The notes under the pieces are model-generated. The model was not told where the DNA came from. It worked only from the letters and a program-made list of their open reading frames with translations, and made no database searches. A program made the translations under genes and the position numbers. From assembly GCF_052324685.1 (NCBI RefSeq), contig NC_135213.1, forward strand, positions 40,916,700-40,980,699: a stretch of 64,000 nt of DNA, in the 5' to 3' direction. Below are positions 11,636 to 42,661 of this stretch, piece by piece; positions within the stretch are counted from its first letter, which is position 1, and each line of letters opens with the position of its first letter. The stretch is from Brachyhypopomus gauderio. Its lineage: Eukaryota > Chordata > Actinopteri > Gymnotiformes > Hypopomidae.

Positions 11636-11973
11636 TACACTATATTGTCAAAAGTATTCGCTCACCCATCCAAATAATCTGAATCTGGTGTTCCAATCAC
11701 TTTCATGGCCACATGTGTATAAAATTAAGCACCTAGGCATGCAGACAAACTTGTTTTTTTGTTTTTACAAACATTTGTGAAAGAATGGGTCACTCTCAGG
11801 AGCTCAGTGAATTTCAGCGTGGAACTGTGATAGGATGCAACCTGTGCAACAAATCCATTCTTCTGGAAAGATGGTCAAAAATCCCCATAAACTCACTCCT
11901 AAACCTTGTGGACAGCCTTCCCAGAAGAGTTGAAGATATTCTAGCTGCAAAGGGTGGACCAACGTCATATTGA
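11636..11973 (+). mobile_element. internally deleted Tc1-like transposon
   Basis: It begins with a fish Tc1-type terminal sequence (TACACTATATTGTCAAAAGT) followed by the usual left flank. A reading frame (11785-11973, 62 codons) joins the transposase N-terminus (MGHSQELSEFQRGTVIGC) directly to its C-terminus (LLNLVDSLPRRVE ... KGGPTSY, stop). The central part, including the DDE catalytic core, is missing. The right terminal repeat is not visible; the sequence changes to GATCGATCGATCG at the stop. A non-functional relic, expected to be immobile. Confidence 0.9.
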
Positions 11974-12089
11974 TCGATCGATCGCCAGTGGTTGGCCCCA
12001 CAGCAAACTAATAACTCATTGAATCATAAATATAGATCAAAGGTAAATAAACCCTGAACCCTGAATAATTGGGTCTTATTATTAAGGGG

Positions 12090-12480
12090 GCGGGACACTT
12101 CGTCTGAGGGGGCGACAGATCATGGAGCAGATACCAGGAGACAGGCCAGTACACCAGGAGACGTGGAGGGGGCCGTAGGAGGGCAACAACCCAGCAGCAG
12201 GACCGCTACCTCCTCCTTTGTGTAAGGAGGAACAGGAGGAGCACTGCCAGAGCCCTGCAAAATGATCTCCAGCAGGCCACTAATGTGCATGTGTCTACAC
12301 AAATGGTTAGAAACAGACTCCATGAGGGTGGTATGAGGGCCCGACGTCCACAAGTGGGGCTTGTGCTTACAGTCCAACACCGTGCAGGGCGACTGGCATT
12401 TACCAGAGAACACCAAGACTGGCAGATTCGCCATTGGTGACCTGTGCTCTTCACGGATGAGAGCAGCTTCACTCTGAACA
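12090..12480 (+). pseudogene. Tc1-like transposase fragment of a second family
   Basis: Read in the frame starting at 12188, the sequence gives [20 protein letters not shown], then [18 protein letters not shown] and, after a stop codon, PVLFTDESSFTL. This is the helix-turn-helix region of a Tc1/mariner transposase up to the first catalytic Asp block (TDES). The in-frame TGA just before PVLFTDES and the loss of everything after it show the copy is dead. No terminal repeats were seen. It differs from the element at 11636, so two Tc1 families have landed side by side. Sequence to 12980 shows nothing more. Confidence 0.8.
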
Positions 12481-12982
12481 CATCATGACTGAAAGCCCCT
12501 CAGTTATGGAACAGTGTTTCAACTTTTAATCTAAAGGATGATTCCTACAGTTGGGAGAGACATTAGGTCAAAACTGCACAAGAACTGCTCTTAAGTGTTG
12601 TCTTTCATCTTAAGTGTCTTTCATCTTGCCTTGCCAGTATCCCAAACCAATCAGAAAGCAAAACCAGCCTCACCTCTTCAGCTGCCAGAGTCACTTACCA
12701 CTTTCATTAGGATATTATTCTGTCGAGCACTATACACTAGTGATGGCCACATCATTATTGTTTTGTGGGATGTTATTCTGGGATACTGTCCCAGACAGAA
12801 ATACTGAATGTGACATGATGAATGAGGAGAGAGGCGTGAGTTAAGGAGTTGGAGAACTAAAGGAAGTATCTTCTCAATAAAGCATAACAGCGTCTGAGCA
12901 AAGAGAAGGTGTTCTCCCTGTGTAGGCTAGTGTGAAGCGTTGGACAGAGCAGTCCTGTGGGAATGAACCGTGGAAGGTGAAA

Positions 12983-13048
12983 TGTGTGTGTGTGTGTGTG
13001 TGTGTGTGTTGTCTGTGTGTGTGTTTGTGCTGTCTGTGTGTGTTTGTG

Positions 13049-13105
<57 letters not shown>

Positions 13106-13140
13106 TTTGTGTTGTCTGTGTGCATTTGTTTGTGTGTGTG
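12983..13140. repeat. (TG)n microsatellite with TTGTCTGTG interruptions
   Basis: A simple TG tract interrupted by GTTGTCTGTGTGTGTTTGTGC-like spacers. Cys-Val and His-Thr frames over it are artefacts. Confidence 0.95.
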
Positions 13141-13230
13141 GATGTATGTGCTTGACTGGGCACAAACATAGTACAATATTAAAACTATATTACTTTTAGT
13201 GAGAAAATTGCGAATGAGTGGCACTAAAAT

Positions 13231-13515
13231 GGGGCAGTCATGGTCTGGTGGAAGGGAACTGGTCTTGTGACCAGAGGGTCATGGGTTCGATTCCCAGACC
13301 TGAGGCCATGACTGAGGTGCCCTTGAGCAAGGCACCTAACCCCAACTGCTCCCCGGGCGCCGGGCTAGGGCTGCCCACCGCTCTGGGCACGTGTGATCCA
13401 CAGCCCCTAGTAATCACTAGTGTGTGTGTGTTCTGACTGCACAGATGGGTTAAAAGCAGAGGACAAATTTCGATAGGGGTGTAAAAATCACAATTGACAA
13501 AATATGGCACATTTT
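13231..13515 (+). mobile_element. tRNA-derived SINE of V-SINE type
   Basis: The 5' head is tRNA-like, with a B-box GGGTTCGATTCCC near 13283-13295. The body contains GAGGTGCCCTTGAGCAAGGC and CTGCTCCCCGGGCGCCGGGC, the conserved central domain of fish V-SINEs (HE1 type). The tail runs through GCACAGATGGGTTAAA to an AT-rich end (AAAATAAATAAA). It is essentially full length at about 285 bp and lies 1.3 kb upstream of cavin2. Confidence 0.9.
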
Positions 13516-14786
13516 AAAATAAATAAAGGACAGACCATAGCTGCAGTGGCTGCTGTTGGCCACCAGGGGTTGCCAAAACGGTCGATTCTGCTACGGTGTC
13601 CAAAATGCCAGGCAAACTATCTGTTTCAGATTTTCAACCACTTTAACGAGAGCAATGAGCAGTGTTGTTTAGGTGTATGATGTGATCTAGGTGTGGTTAT
13701 GTTAGTGTTTAGGTGTGTGTATATTGGGGAATGGGTGTGTGTCTAGGTGTGTCTGTGTGTGCATGTGCATACGTGTGTGTGTGAGATGTTTTGTAGGAAC
13801 TTTGTTCCAGAAAGACATCTCCTCCAAAGAACATTTTTGTTTACTTACAGCATAAACAATATGTGTATGTGTGTTTGTGTATGAGTTCATGTTTCATTTA
13901 ATTATGTAAACACTAATTTCAAAATGAGTTATTACAACCTTGACATGTGCTCACCACCTGTGTTTTTAGAAGCACACCCTGTAATTCATGGGCAAAGATA
14001 TATTATATATAACATAGTTGTAATTTAAAGGTATATATCTACAGTATACATATGGGTTGTATACAAAAACTGTCAGTTATCCAATTCAGCACTGATCAGT
14101 TTGACAGTATGGATGTGTGATCAGGCAGCTACAGTGTGTATGAGAGTATGTGATGAGACAACAACAGTGTGTATGAGAGTGTGTGATGAGGGCAAAATCT
14201 GGTCTGGTGCCAGGAGTAAAGATGAGCTCACTGTTTAAACATTTGTTCCACTGTCCAAATGTCAGTTTACTCTCAAGGACAGAAGATGAAAAAAAAGAAT
14301 ACAATACAAAAGGAGAGGTATAAAAGAGAACAGACACAGAGAGAGAGACACACACACACAGGCGCACACACACGGATTTGTTCACTGCTTATTATACATC
14401 AGGTGTTTTAATCTCTAATAATCACAGTTCCATTAAGTTATGCTGGTAAATCACAACTGCATGATCTTAAAGTCATTATATTTCTCTCTCTTATATACAC
14501 ATACAGCACACAGATATCACTGACCCCTCGTCTTGCCTTACACTAATGGGCTGTGCTGCTAAGGCAACAGGCTCCTCCCCTGGGTGTGTGGGGAGTTTAA
14601 GAGTGTCGGAATGCTGTTGGGCTTCAGAGCAGCGAGAGGAACAGGAGTGTGGACACGTGGGCGAGACACGTCCTGAAAGACCAGCAGAAAGGTTTATAGA
14701 CCCTGCAGCAAGAGCCGTCTTACCTCCTTCTGACACCTTACAAATCATTTTCTACAGAGAAGATTTTGTTCCAGACCTTCTAAAGG
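13516..14786. other. intergenic sequence upstream of cavin2, including its 5' UTR
   Basis: AT-rich sequence with short TG tracts. The final 200 bases before the cavin2 start are more GC-rich (GGACACGTGGGCGAGACACG near 14650) and probably hold the 5' UTR and core promoter. No clear TATA box was chosen and no other gene is visible. Confidence 0.45.
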
Positions 14787-31240
<16,454 letters not shown>

Positions 31241-32030
31241 ATGTAGCCATGCAACTAGTGCTCTGACTACAATAGAGGTGTTGGTGTAAGAACCACATGT
31301 TCATTCTTAGTTATCTTATGTAAGAGGTCATCTGACAGAAACAGAAGCAGTGTGCTAAATAACCCTTATTTCTGTAAACAGACACTGTCCCTACGTAGGT
31401 TCACATGGTAAAGGGTAAATATACTTTAACAAAAGAGGATACAATAGTGTAAAACGCAGGATAGTGCAGAAAAGTTATATTTCATTTTTTTTGTACATAA
31501 TTTTTAACCTCTGCTGCATGTAGACGTATTCTTGACATAGTGTTCTGTTCAGCAGCTCTGTCACACACTCAAATGTAACTCCTAACAGGAGTGAAATAAT
31601 TAAGAAATTATCTAGATTGGAAACTGCAAATGAAAATGATGAATACACAGCTTTGATGTTCAACTTGGTAAATGGTAAATATAATTAAACAAAATACAAT
31701 GATGCCAAATGCAGGACAGAAAAGTTATATATTTAATTCAGCAGACCTGTAATACACTCAAATGAGACTCGCCACAGAATTGAATTAAGAAATTATCTAA
31801 ATTACAGAAATTGCTAAATATTATTCTCGTCAGTGGGAGATTCAGTCTCTAAACGTAGTGCCATTATTAGTTGTATCTTCTCAGTAAGCTCATGTTTGTC
31901 AAGTTTCATATAATTTCAGTGCAAAAAGTCAGATAACTTACTAGTCAGTGTATCTCACTGTTTGTATTATTTTCATGTATTACAAATTTTATTAAAGTAC
32001 TTCAATAAATGTTTTGAACGTGTGGAAACA
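31241..32030 (+). other. cavin2 3' UTR with polyadenylation signals
   Basis: The sequence after the stop is AT-rich and contains a partial tandem duplication (TGGTAAAGGGTAAATAT near 31407 and TTGGTAAATGGTAAATAT near 31665). ATTAAA at 31991 and AATAAA at 32004-32009 are plausible polyadenylation signals, giving a 3' UTR near 780 bases. Confidence 0.6.
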
Positions 32031-33166
32031 CGTTTGTTGACATAAATGGTGGCACGTCTCTCGGTGGAAGGAATGTTTACAAATCGTCAGGGAAGAGGCC
32101 ATTAGAGCTGGCGACCATCGCTATGGCAACCTTCTGCTCTGCCAGAAACTTACTTTTACATGTACACACAGACACATATGCATAAACACACACTTGAATT
32201 CACACAAAAAGCAAGCATGCACACCGAGCACGCAGACAATGCAAATGAATTTGTGCAGATACCACAAAATATACTTCAGTGGGGTATATTTAGAGGGTAA
32301 TGCTTGTTTCTCTAAAGCAATTAAAGTAGTTTAACAGATCAGCACTGATAAACGATAAGAATGCCATTCCATCAGCACCGGACACAACCCAAGCTGAACG
32401 TCTTCACTGCTCCTCCCCCAGATGTGCTGAAGACCCCACAGTGTTTCAGTCCTCGTGAGCTGTAGGTAACTAGGTGAGTGTTGGAATAGGCCCGGTCAAT
32501 ACTGCGGCGAAGGCCGTCTCCAGAACTGGCGATCACAAGTCCACACTAAATACAAGGCAGGCGCACATACGTGCACTCACGCACCAGCTGAGAGAGCCAC
32601 ATTCCTGCTTCTGATGGATCGCTGCTCCGAAGTCCATTTTCCACGGAATGAAGATGAGAGAGGAGGCGTCTGGGTTCTGCGATTGATGGCATACTTTCAC
32701 CAAGCAGCCAGAAGTACGGAGGACCCACACACTCCAAAGATCTCCGGCTTCTCCACCTTCTCCTCTTAGTTGTAGTAATGTTCTCCATCATCCATCAGAT
32801 CAGGAATATTTCTTTGAAAATGAATGTTTATCCCAAAATTCCCAAAATATATCAAATATTCAAAATATTATAATTCAGGGTTATACTAATTATAAATAGC
32901 TAGGTAGATTGGCAGATAAATATGTGTACATCATTTACACTTGATTATACTTCTACAGTTAAGTAATTGTAAAATTGTTATCATTTATAGTATTAAAAAC
33001 AAATAAAAGCTGGACAGAATCCATTTTATATGTACACCATTTTTTTAACCATAATTTTTAGCATATTTATTTAGTGTACGGAGTGTTTGAGAAAGAGTTA
33101 AGGTATTTTCCAGACAGAGATGTGCTCTGTCTCATATTTAACATCAACCACATGTCAAACTGGCAG

Positions 33167-33204
<38 letters not shown>

Positions 33205-33591
33205 CACCAGACTCCAATCTCTTCTTTATCTCCCATACCCAGGGAGCTGTGGTGATGAACATTGAGAAGGTTCTGCCTGTTAGTAATGGCACAGATGTGA
33301 AGTGTAAAAAGTTGGAATTCTTATTTAACTTCAAGTTTATGTCTGGTCATGTGTGGTCAGGCTTTGATTCGCAGTACACTTTAACCATTTAAACAGTCAA
33401 CTAAATGAAACACAATCATTATCATTATATCAAATTAATTGCTGAATAAATCTGAAGTTCTGAGTCTCTTCTAATCGCAGTGAAGCTGCGACGGCTCTGT
33501 GTTAGTTCACGTTGATGCTCGGGCGCCATCTTGTGGCCATGTAAGGTAACACTAGCCACCCAGCTCGCATTATTTTGCATTATATTAAAGT
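32031..33591. other. intergenic, no gene recognised
   Basis: Unique sequence between cavin2 and the foldback element, with a (TC)n at about 33173-33200. A near-consensus CTCF motif on the minus strand (CCACAAGATGGCGCC, one mismatch) is at 33522-33536. Confidence 0.5.
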
Positions 33592-35735
33592 AGGTTTTAT
33601 GGTGTGATTTTTGTTTCAATAGTTCCACAAAAGCAAAAGTAAATCCAAGAACAGAAAGTATATGTTATGAATGCAAAACAGAAAAATATATATCAAAAGT
33701 ATATATTTTTTATATAATTGGTTATTTGAAACTTATTTTCGTTTGCATTTTGACAAGTTTTTGGTTCCATTGTTTTAGTTTTTTTGGATTTTCCCAGTAA
33801 GGTCTTTTGCTTCTGGAATCTCTCTTTGCTTCTGGTTCGTTTTTTGCTTCTGACTTTTGGAACACATTTCACGTGTGGGAGGGTCTTAGATGAAGGCGTT
33901 CCTCTGCAATCTCCATTGGTCACTGATTCCGGACTGACACAGAGCTCTGAGACCGCCTCTGGGACCAAGCCACGCCCACCCCACCAGCCTCCCAGCGTTT
34001 TCAAACATGGCGGAACGCGGTGGTTCTGTTTCACAGTAGCATGTAAACTAAGTTTTACCATAAAAGTTTATACAAAGGTTATAATTAATTGGTAAATGGT
34101 CTGTAGATATTGCAAATGTACACTGTATAATAACTACATTAAGCATGGCAGTTAATATTTAGCACACTTCACCAGCGCGAGCTTTTAAAAATTTTAGTGA
34201 ACTGGATGCAGGCATGAAAATCTGTCACCTTGCGGCGAAATTCGCCGTTTTTGAAGTATTTTGCGGTAAAACAAACTCTTATGAAAAATAGGTAGATAGT
34301 AAAATAAGAAACAAGATTTTTTTTGTAGTTCTAAATGATGAACCCTGGTATTTTTTACACTCATTTTTGCCGCTGATGTTATTTATTGGTTCATTAAGAT
34401 ATAATGGTTTTGACTGAGCCATCTGGAATGGCGAAAGCGGCTCGCGTTTACGGATCTGGCTCCATATATTGACAAGACAGGTCAATATTTTTCAGCGCGA
34501 CATTACCGTGAGAGAAGTCAACAGGGAAGAGCGTGTTTAAAGCTAGCCTTTAAATTATTTTTAATTTAATCGCTGCTGTAGCTTCTGTCACCGTTTTGCT
34601 ACATTCACAATAGTAGCGACTAGTTACTCGCTCCTCCTGGATCATTCGCTAGCGCCCCCGCGGGTCTAAAGTGAGAAGGAAATTAATCCGCACTCTGCGT
34701 TTCAATGGACTACTCTTCTTACTCGCACCCCTCCAAGTTAAAATCTTTTTGTTTTTATCTCTGAGTCGGACAGTGTCTGAATGTCATGTCTGACATGTAT
34801 TATGTTTAGTATCTCTATGTTCAATGGTTCAATGAATATTGTTCACTTCTTAATAAAATATGGACAGCACAAGATGCATGTGATGTGTGTTTGTGTGTGG
34901 TACCTGCAGAACACTGAAAAACAGTGTGAGTGAACAAAGCTGGTTGTATATAGGGTGGCCACTTTTCAGTATTGCTTTAATTTTTGTATTTGGCTTTAAT
35001 TTTGGTGTTTTTTACTATTATGGATTTTACTATATTTGGCATCACCTCTCGTACACCAGCTGCCCCCCACCCCCCGTCCGTCGCCATACCAGATATTGCA
35101 AATACTCATATTTCTTCCACACATCAATGTTCTCTCCATCCAGTTCACTAAAATTTTAAAAAGCTCGTGCTGGTGAGCATGCTTAATGTAGTTATTATAC
35201 AGTGTACATTTGCAATATCTACAGACCATTTACCAATTAATTATAACCTTTGTATAAACTTTAATGGTAAAACTTAGTTTACATGCTACTGTGAAACAGA
35301 ACCACCGCGTTCCGCCATGTTTGAAAACGCTGGGAGGCTGGTGGGGTGGGCGTGGCTTGGTCCCAGAGGCGGTCTCAGAGCTCTGTGTCAGTCCGGAATC
35401 AGTGACCAATGGAGATTGCAGAGGAACGCCTTCATCTAAGACCCTCCCACACGTGAAATGTGTTCCAAAAGTCAGAAGCAAAAAACGAACCAGAAGCAAA
35501 GAGAGATTCCAGAAGCAAAAGACCTTACTGGGAAAATCCAAAAAAACTAAAACAATGGAACCAAAAACTTGTCAAAATGCAAACGAAAATAAGTTTCAAA
35601 TAACCAATTATATAAAAAATATATACTTTTGATATATATTTTTCTGTTTTGCATTCATAACATATACTTTCTGCTCTTGGATTTACTTTTGCTTTTGTGG
35701 AACTATTGAAACAAAAATCACACCATAAGGTTTTA
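33592..35735. mobile_element. foldback transposon with near-identical inverted arms
   Basis: The left arm starts TATGGTGTGATTTTTG at 33598 and the right arm ends with its complement at 35727. Base n pairs with base 69325-n, and the match runs about 600 bp inward (left to about 34210, right from about 35138) with only a few differences. The ends are flanked by the direct repeat AGGTTT (33592-33597 and 35728-35733), which extends to AGGTTTTA if the TA of the element is counted; this is the likely target-site duplication. The central 930 bp spacer has no transposase-like frame, so the copy is non-autonomous. Each arm carries an identical 122-codon frame and an identical 103-codon frame on opposite strands; these are products of the arm sequence. 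Superfamily not assigned. Confidence 0.9.
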
Positions 35736-35864
35736 ACATTTGTGGGGAAACTAAGCAGCGGATAATTATTATATTTTATTTTAGTATGTGTTTTTGTAAA
35801 TACTCCTCTAGATATTAAAACGGAAGCTGCAATTCTATGTAAATATCTAGGTGGAGTTCGCCTC

Positions 35865-35946
35865 GTCACGGTGGCCGAGAGGTTAAGGCGTTGGACTCGA
35901 AATCCAATGGGGTCTCCCCGCACAGGTTCGAATCCTGTTCGTGACG
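35865..35946 (+). tRNA. tRNA-Ser (anticodon CGA)
   Basis: An 82-base cloverleaf. The acceptor stem GTCACGG pairs with TCGTGAC, with discriminator G. The A box lies in TGGCCGAGAGGTTAAGG. The anticodon arm is TTGGACTCGAAATCCAA with CGA in the loop. A long variable arm, as expected of serine tRNAs, is formed by TGGGGTCTCCCC. The T arm with B box is GGTTCGAATCC. No intron and no encoded CCA, as in eukaryotes. A TTTT run at 35954-35957 is a good Pol III terminator. It stands alone, 130 bp from the foldback element. Confidence 0.97.
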
Positions 35947-36907
35947 GTCTCGCTTTTCTGCTCGGCTCACACATTTATTATGTCAATATTACTGTTATAA
36001 TACCAGACATCTGGGGCAAAACGGACTGCTACGTGGGGGAGGAAAAAACGATGTGTATATATTAAAGTAAGTAGATAATAAGTGTTACAAGTATATATTT
36101 ATAATGGTGCATACATAAACGCTGTGGAACATACAGAGAGCTGCGCATTTTTCTACGTCAACCTGAAGGACTGGTGAAAACATTAATCACTAACCATTAC
36201 ACACGATAAGTTTAAGATACACATTTTGGGTATTTTTAAGGCAGTTACCGTGTTAACTAACAATTACAGTCAAGACAAAATTAGTCATTCAGTGGTACTT
36301 ACTTTTAATATTGCTGAAGAAAACGATTTTCTCGACTGCTAAATTGCAATACGGTTCTGTACCTCATAATAACCAGAATAAAGTGTAATAAAAGTACCGA
36401 ACTTCAGCCAACCAATCAGCAGCGAGATTGGCCACCACGTGGTGACGTGGCGCTTTTATTAGGATCTGATTGGCTCTTTTCACCCAGTTCAAATGTTTAG
36501 ATTTATGTTAGGACTTGGTAGGAATGGTTTACCGGCCCATCGCATATGTCGCTTATCTCCTACAGTTTCACCTGCTTGAAATGCAATTAAGATATGTTCT
36601 GATACATATGGTGTAGTACTTAATATTAATGCAATGTGATTTTTTAAATGTTTTAAGTGATTTATGTAAATTCATTCTGAATCCCTTATCAACGTCTAAA
36701 GAAAATTAAATGAACAGCTACGGCGTGACACATCTCTACATATCTATATCAGTATCTGGTATCTGGATTTTACTTGTCTATCCTGCAACCGCCATACTGG
36801 ATATGTTCTTCCTGTCGTCTGGAAAAATTTATAAAAGTCCGGTTAATTTCACCTTACCACTAATATATTAAAATAAAGTTCTCTGAAATATCAAATGTCA
36901 TCTCTAA
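35947..36907. other. intergenic, with a promoter-like cluster at 36412-36473
   Basis: Mostly AT-rich. The cluster at 36412-36473 holds a CCAAT box (36412), inverted CCAAT boxes (ATTGG near 36427 and 36469), an E-box CACGTG (36436-36441) and TGACGTGG (36443-36450). No reading frame follows in either direction that I can recognise. Confidence 0.4.
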
Positions 36908-39803
<2,896 letters not shown>

Positions 39804-40896
39804 GACCATGACTGTGTAACCACTGTCTTGTGGGTCCTGGCCCTCCTACAGATCCTCACTAAGCTTGAATATTTCTGCAATGTAACTGCCAATCAAGAGA
39901 TGAAGTCTTGTATTCCAGTCCTATCAGCAGACGGTCATCTCCTCACCTAAGACCATAATGGTGTGGACCAGCTAGTTGTGGGAGAAGAGTTATGCCTGTT
40001 TTAAACGCCACAGCCCACCCCACATAGTGCCGGTCTCTTCTACATGGTCTCCACATCTCTTCCATAAGCGTGTTGTTTGAAACTATACACCCTACTTGAA
40101 CACTTGAAGCACTTTCTTCATTTAATCCCCAGTGAACACGTACTGTCTTGTAATTCAGGACGTGTCTGTTATGGCAGGCATGTTCTATGAATCCCCTGGC
40201 TGCTTTTTTAAAACTGGGGTTTTGCCCCTTGGCCAAAAAACGTACCAAAAGTGACTGTGTGAAGGGAGAGGTGATAGTTTGATTCTGACACTTAGGTTTA
40301 ATTAATTAGGAATAAACTAGAAATTATAAAATCTTGTTAAGCTTGTATTTGTGTCCTCTTTGACATTACACATAAACAGATGAACGTGTACAGTTTAAAA
40401 ATACATGTACAACAAAATGAGGCTTGTTGGGTCAAGTTACACATGACCCTGCATAGCTTCAAATACTAGCAGTCATGCTAACATCTTTATTACCTGCCTT
40501 ACCTGAATTAGCTGTGTACAAAGTAAAGTGATACAATTTCAGAAATGGCTCTGACACGAGAACTGTTGCAGTATAACTTGATATGTTTCATGCCTTCAAA
40601 TATTTCAACATTTTAAACCACACTTGTAAATACATCATGATCAATACAGATCACTGAAATTTAATGCTTTATTTTTGACATGTCCCAGAAAACATACTTC
40701 CATAACTTTTAAATCCTTTTAGCTGGGGAAGCAGATGTTGTATTTTACATTTGTATGTCAACACATACAAATGTAATGTACATTTTATACACTTAGCTCT
40801 TTTCTTAATATTGTTACATGAAAAGTAAAAAACAAACTTTCCATTTCCTCAAAGACCAAACTATGAAGTAGATATGGTGCTGAACGAGCTCCATAA
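39804..40896. other. convergent 3' ends of nabp1 (+) and ftcdnl1 (-)
   Basis: nabp1 has AATAAA at 40311-40316, about 510 bases after its stop. On the minus strand ftcdnl1 has AATAAA (TTTATT at 40668-40673) about 225 bases after its stop. The two polyadenylation signals are about 350 bp apart, so the transcripts need not overlap. Confidence 0.6.
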
Positions 40897-42661
40897 TTAC
40901 ATTCTTATACTTTGCGCCTCTTTCCAGAACTCCCCAATACCCTGACTCAGAGCCCTCTCAGCCAGGGCCTTGCACTCCCGCGGGGTGAACCCCACCAGAG
41001 CTGTACCTGTAGTGGCCACCCCACGGCCACCAGCCATGCGCCTCACCTGTGCCGTGATGAGAGAGGCTGGTGCGTGGCGGTACGTTTGATCCCCCACGCT
41101 AAACTCTGGCCATGGCTCCATACCGGCAGTCAGAGCAGGTGGGGGTCTCTCTCTCACACTTTCTACATTGCAGGCGATCTCCACAGTGCCCTCATGGGGC
41201 AGAGCTAGGACCTGGACTCCTGGGATCCCGCCGGGACTCGACCCTCTGATGGCAGCAGCCACATCCCGACCTATGGTGATGTCCTGTGTATCCATGGTTA
41301 CGTTGCAGTTCATCACATAAGGGCTGGCCCCAACACCTACACGGAGAGGGTTTTTATTGGCTACAAGCAGCTGTAGGCATACAGGAGTGACCTTCAACCC
41401 CGCTAATGCAAAATTTAGTTCAGCTATTTCATATCTAGTCCAGCTACCTGTCTTTAGAGAGAAGGGTATTTCCACTAGGAAATCCACAGCTCCTTGAGTT
41501 GCTGCATCTCAGTCACACCTACACTTATATCTATCTGGCACTTACAGCCTCGTTTTAACATTTCTACAGTTTGACACCAATTCAGACCTTCTGACTTGAA
41601 TGATTGTCACCGACATGTTTCGTGACTTCATAACTGTGAATCACCCTGTGGGTTTAAATGTCAGGGAGTTTTTTCCACCACTTGCAGTGAGAGGCCCATA
41701 CTACCAGACAAATTCAATGAGCTAGATGACTAAAATGAATATAGACATTTTAGAAGTGTTGTTATGATGCAGACTGTCCAAAATATTTTGGTACCTGTCA
41801 GTCCATATCTTCTTGTGGGTTGTGGTCCAACATCTGGCAACATGGCAGCTATGTTTGGATCCTTCTGAAACCAGCCCAGTTCTTTTCTCCTCTGGGCGAG
41901 GCCACGGTGCAGTGGGACGTCTGCCCAACCAAATAAAAATGCACTGGTGCCCTGCACGCGCTCAGTTAGAGCAGCAGCCAGACCTGTACAGAATCACACA
42001 CATGACACACTGAATATGATATATGATATCTGTACTTTAATAAATGACCAAGTAATAATGTTTTTAGGTCTTACTCTGAGCCTCTTTCCCACACTCCTCC
42101 AAGCCCACCTCTTCACCCAGAGGATAGAGGGGCACCAGGTCCACAGCCCCCATGGCCGGGTGAACCCCTTCATGTGCATTCATGTCAATCAACTCACATG
42201 CCCGCTCACACGCCGCGAGAACTGACTCCCCTATAACATGCAGAACCACAAATAAAAAAATATACACCACATGAGCTAATGAACAGCAGCCTGCATGTTC
42301 GAAGAAAGATGCATCCTTACTTATTAGTTCAATGTTTGCCACAACTGTGATGACCGAACGGTTGTAGTCATAGTCACTGAAGATGTTTAGAATGGTAGTG
42401 TGCTTTCGTCTTCCACCTGATGTCGCTTTCGCAGAGGAACAGATTGTAGAAACCAAATGTAAGTCTGTTAATTCTTTTGCTTGACTTAAAGATGGAGTTT
42501 GCACCTTGCTAGCACCTTCAGCCATGCAGCTTTAGAACTGCATCCTCACCCTGCAGATCAGTGATGGCTGCCTGGGCCACCTTCTCCACCAGATCTTTTT
42601 GCCGAGCTTCAGAGACATTAAGAAGGCAGGTGACCAGCCGGCTACCAAGGGCCAAGGTCAT
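40897..42661 (-). CDS. ftcdnl1: formiminotransferase N-terminal domain-like protein (FTCDNL1), full-length type
   Basis: Five coding exons on the minus strand in transcript order: 42661-42550, 42416-42321, 42230-42075, 41983-41795, 41336-40897, all with GT/AG borders and matching phases; 330 residues. The start is MTLALGSRLVTCLLNVSEAR. ILNIFSDYDYNRSVIT and AHEGVHPAMGAVDLVPLYP lie in the N-terminal formiminotransferase subdomain; the latter aligns with the His-containing HKGEHPRMGALD segment of FTCD. FLFGWADVPLHRGLAQRRKE and RRYGLTGVGASPYVMNCNV lead into the second subdomain, which ends RRMAGGRGVATTGTALVGFT and SIRM. FTCD-type transferases move a formimino group from formiminoglutamate to tetrahydrofolate; the activity of this paralogue is not established. 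There is no cyclodeaminase domain. The human gene product, as I recall it, is about half this length. The ATG follows a possible acceptor (TTAACAG), so a non-coding first exon is likely. Confidence 0.93.

Noticed and set aside
11785-11973. A small functional protein gene
   Set aside because: The 62 codons are the two ends of a Tc1 transposase joined by deletion, within transposon flanks.
33693-34095. 122- and 103-codon frames present twice, at 33693-34095 and 35230-35632
   Set aside because: They are identical because they lie in the two arms of the foldback element, on opposite strands of each other, with no recognisable domain.
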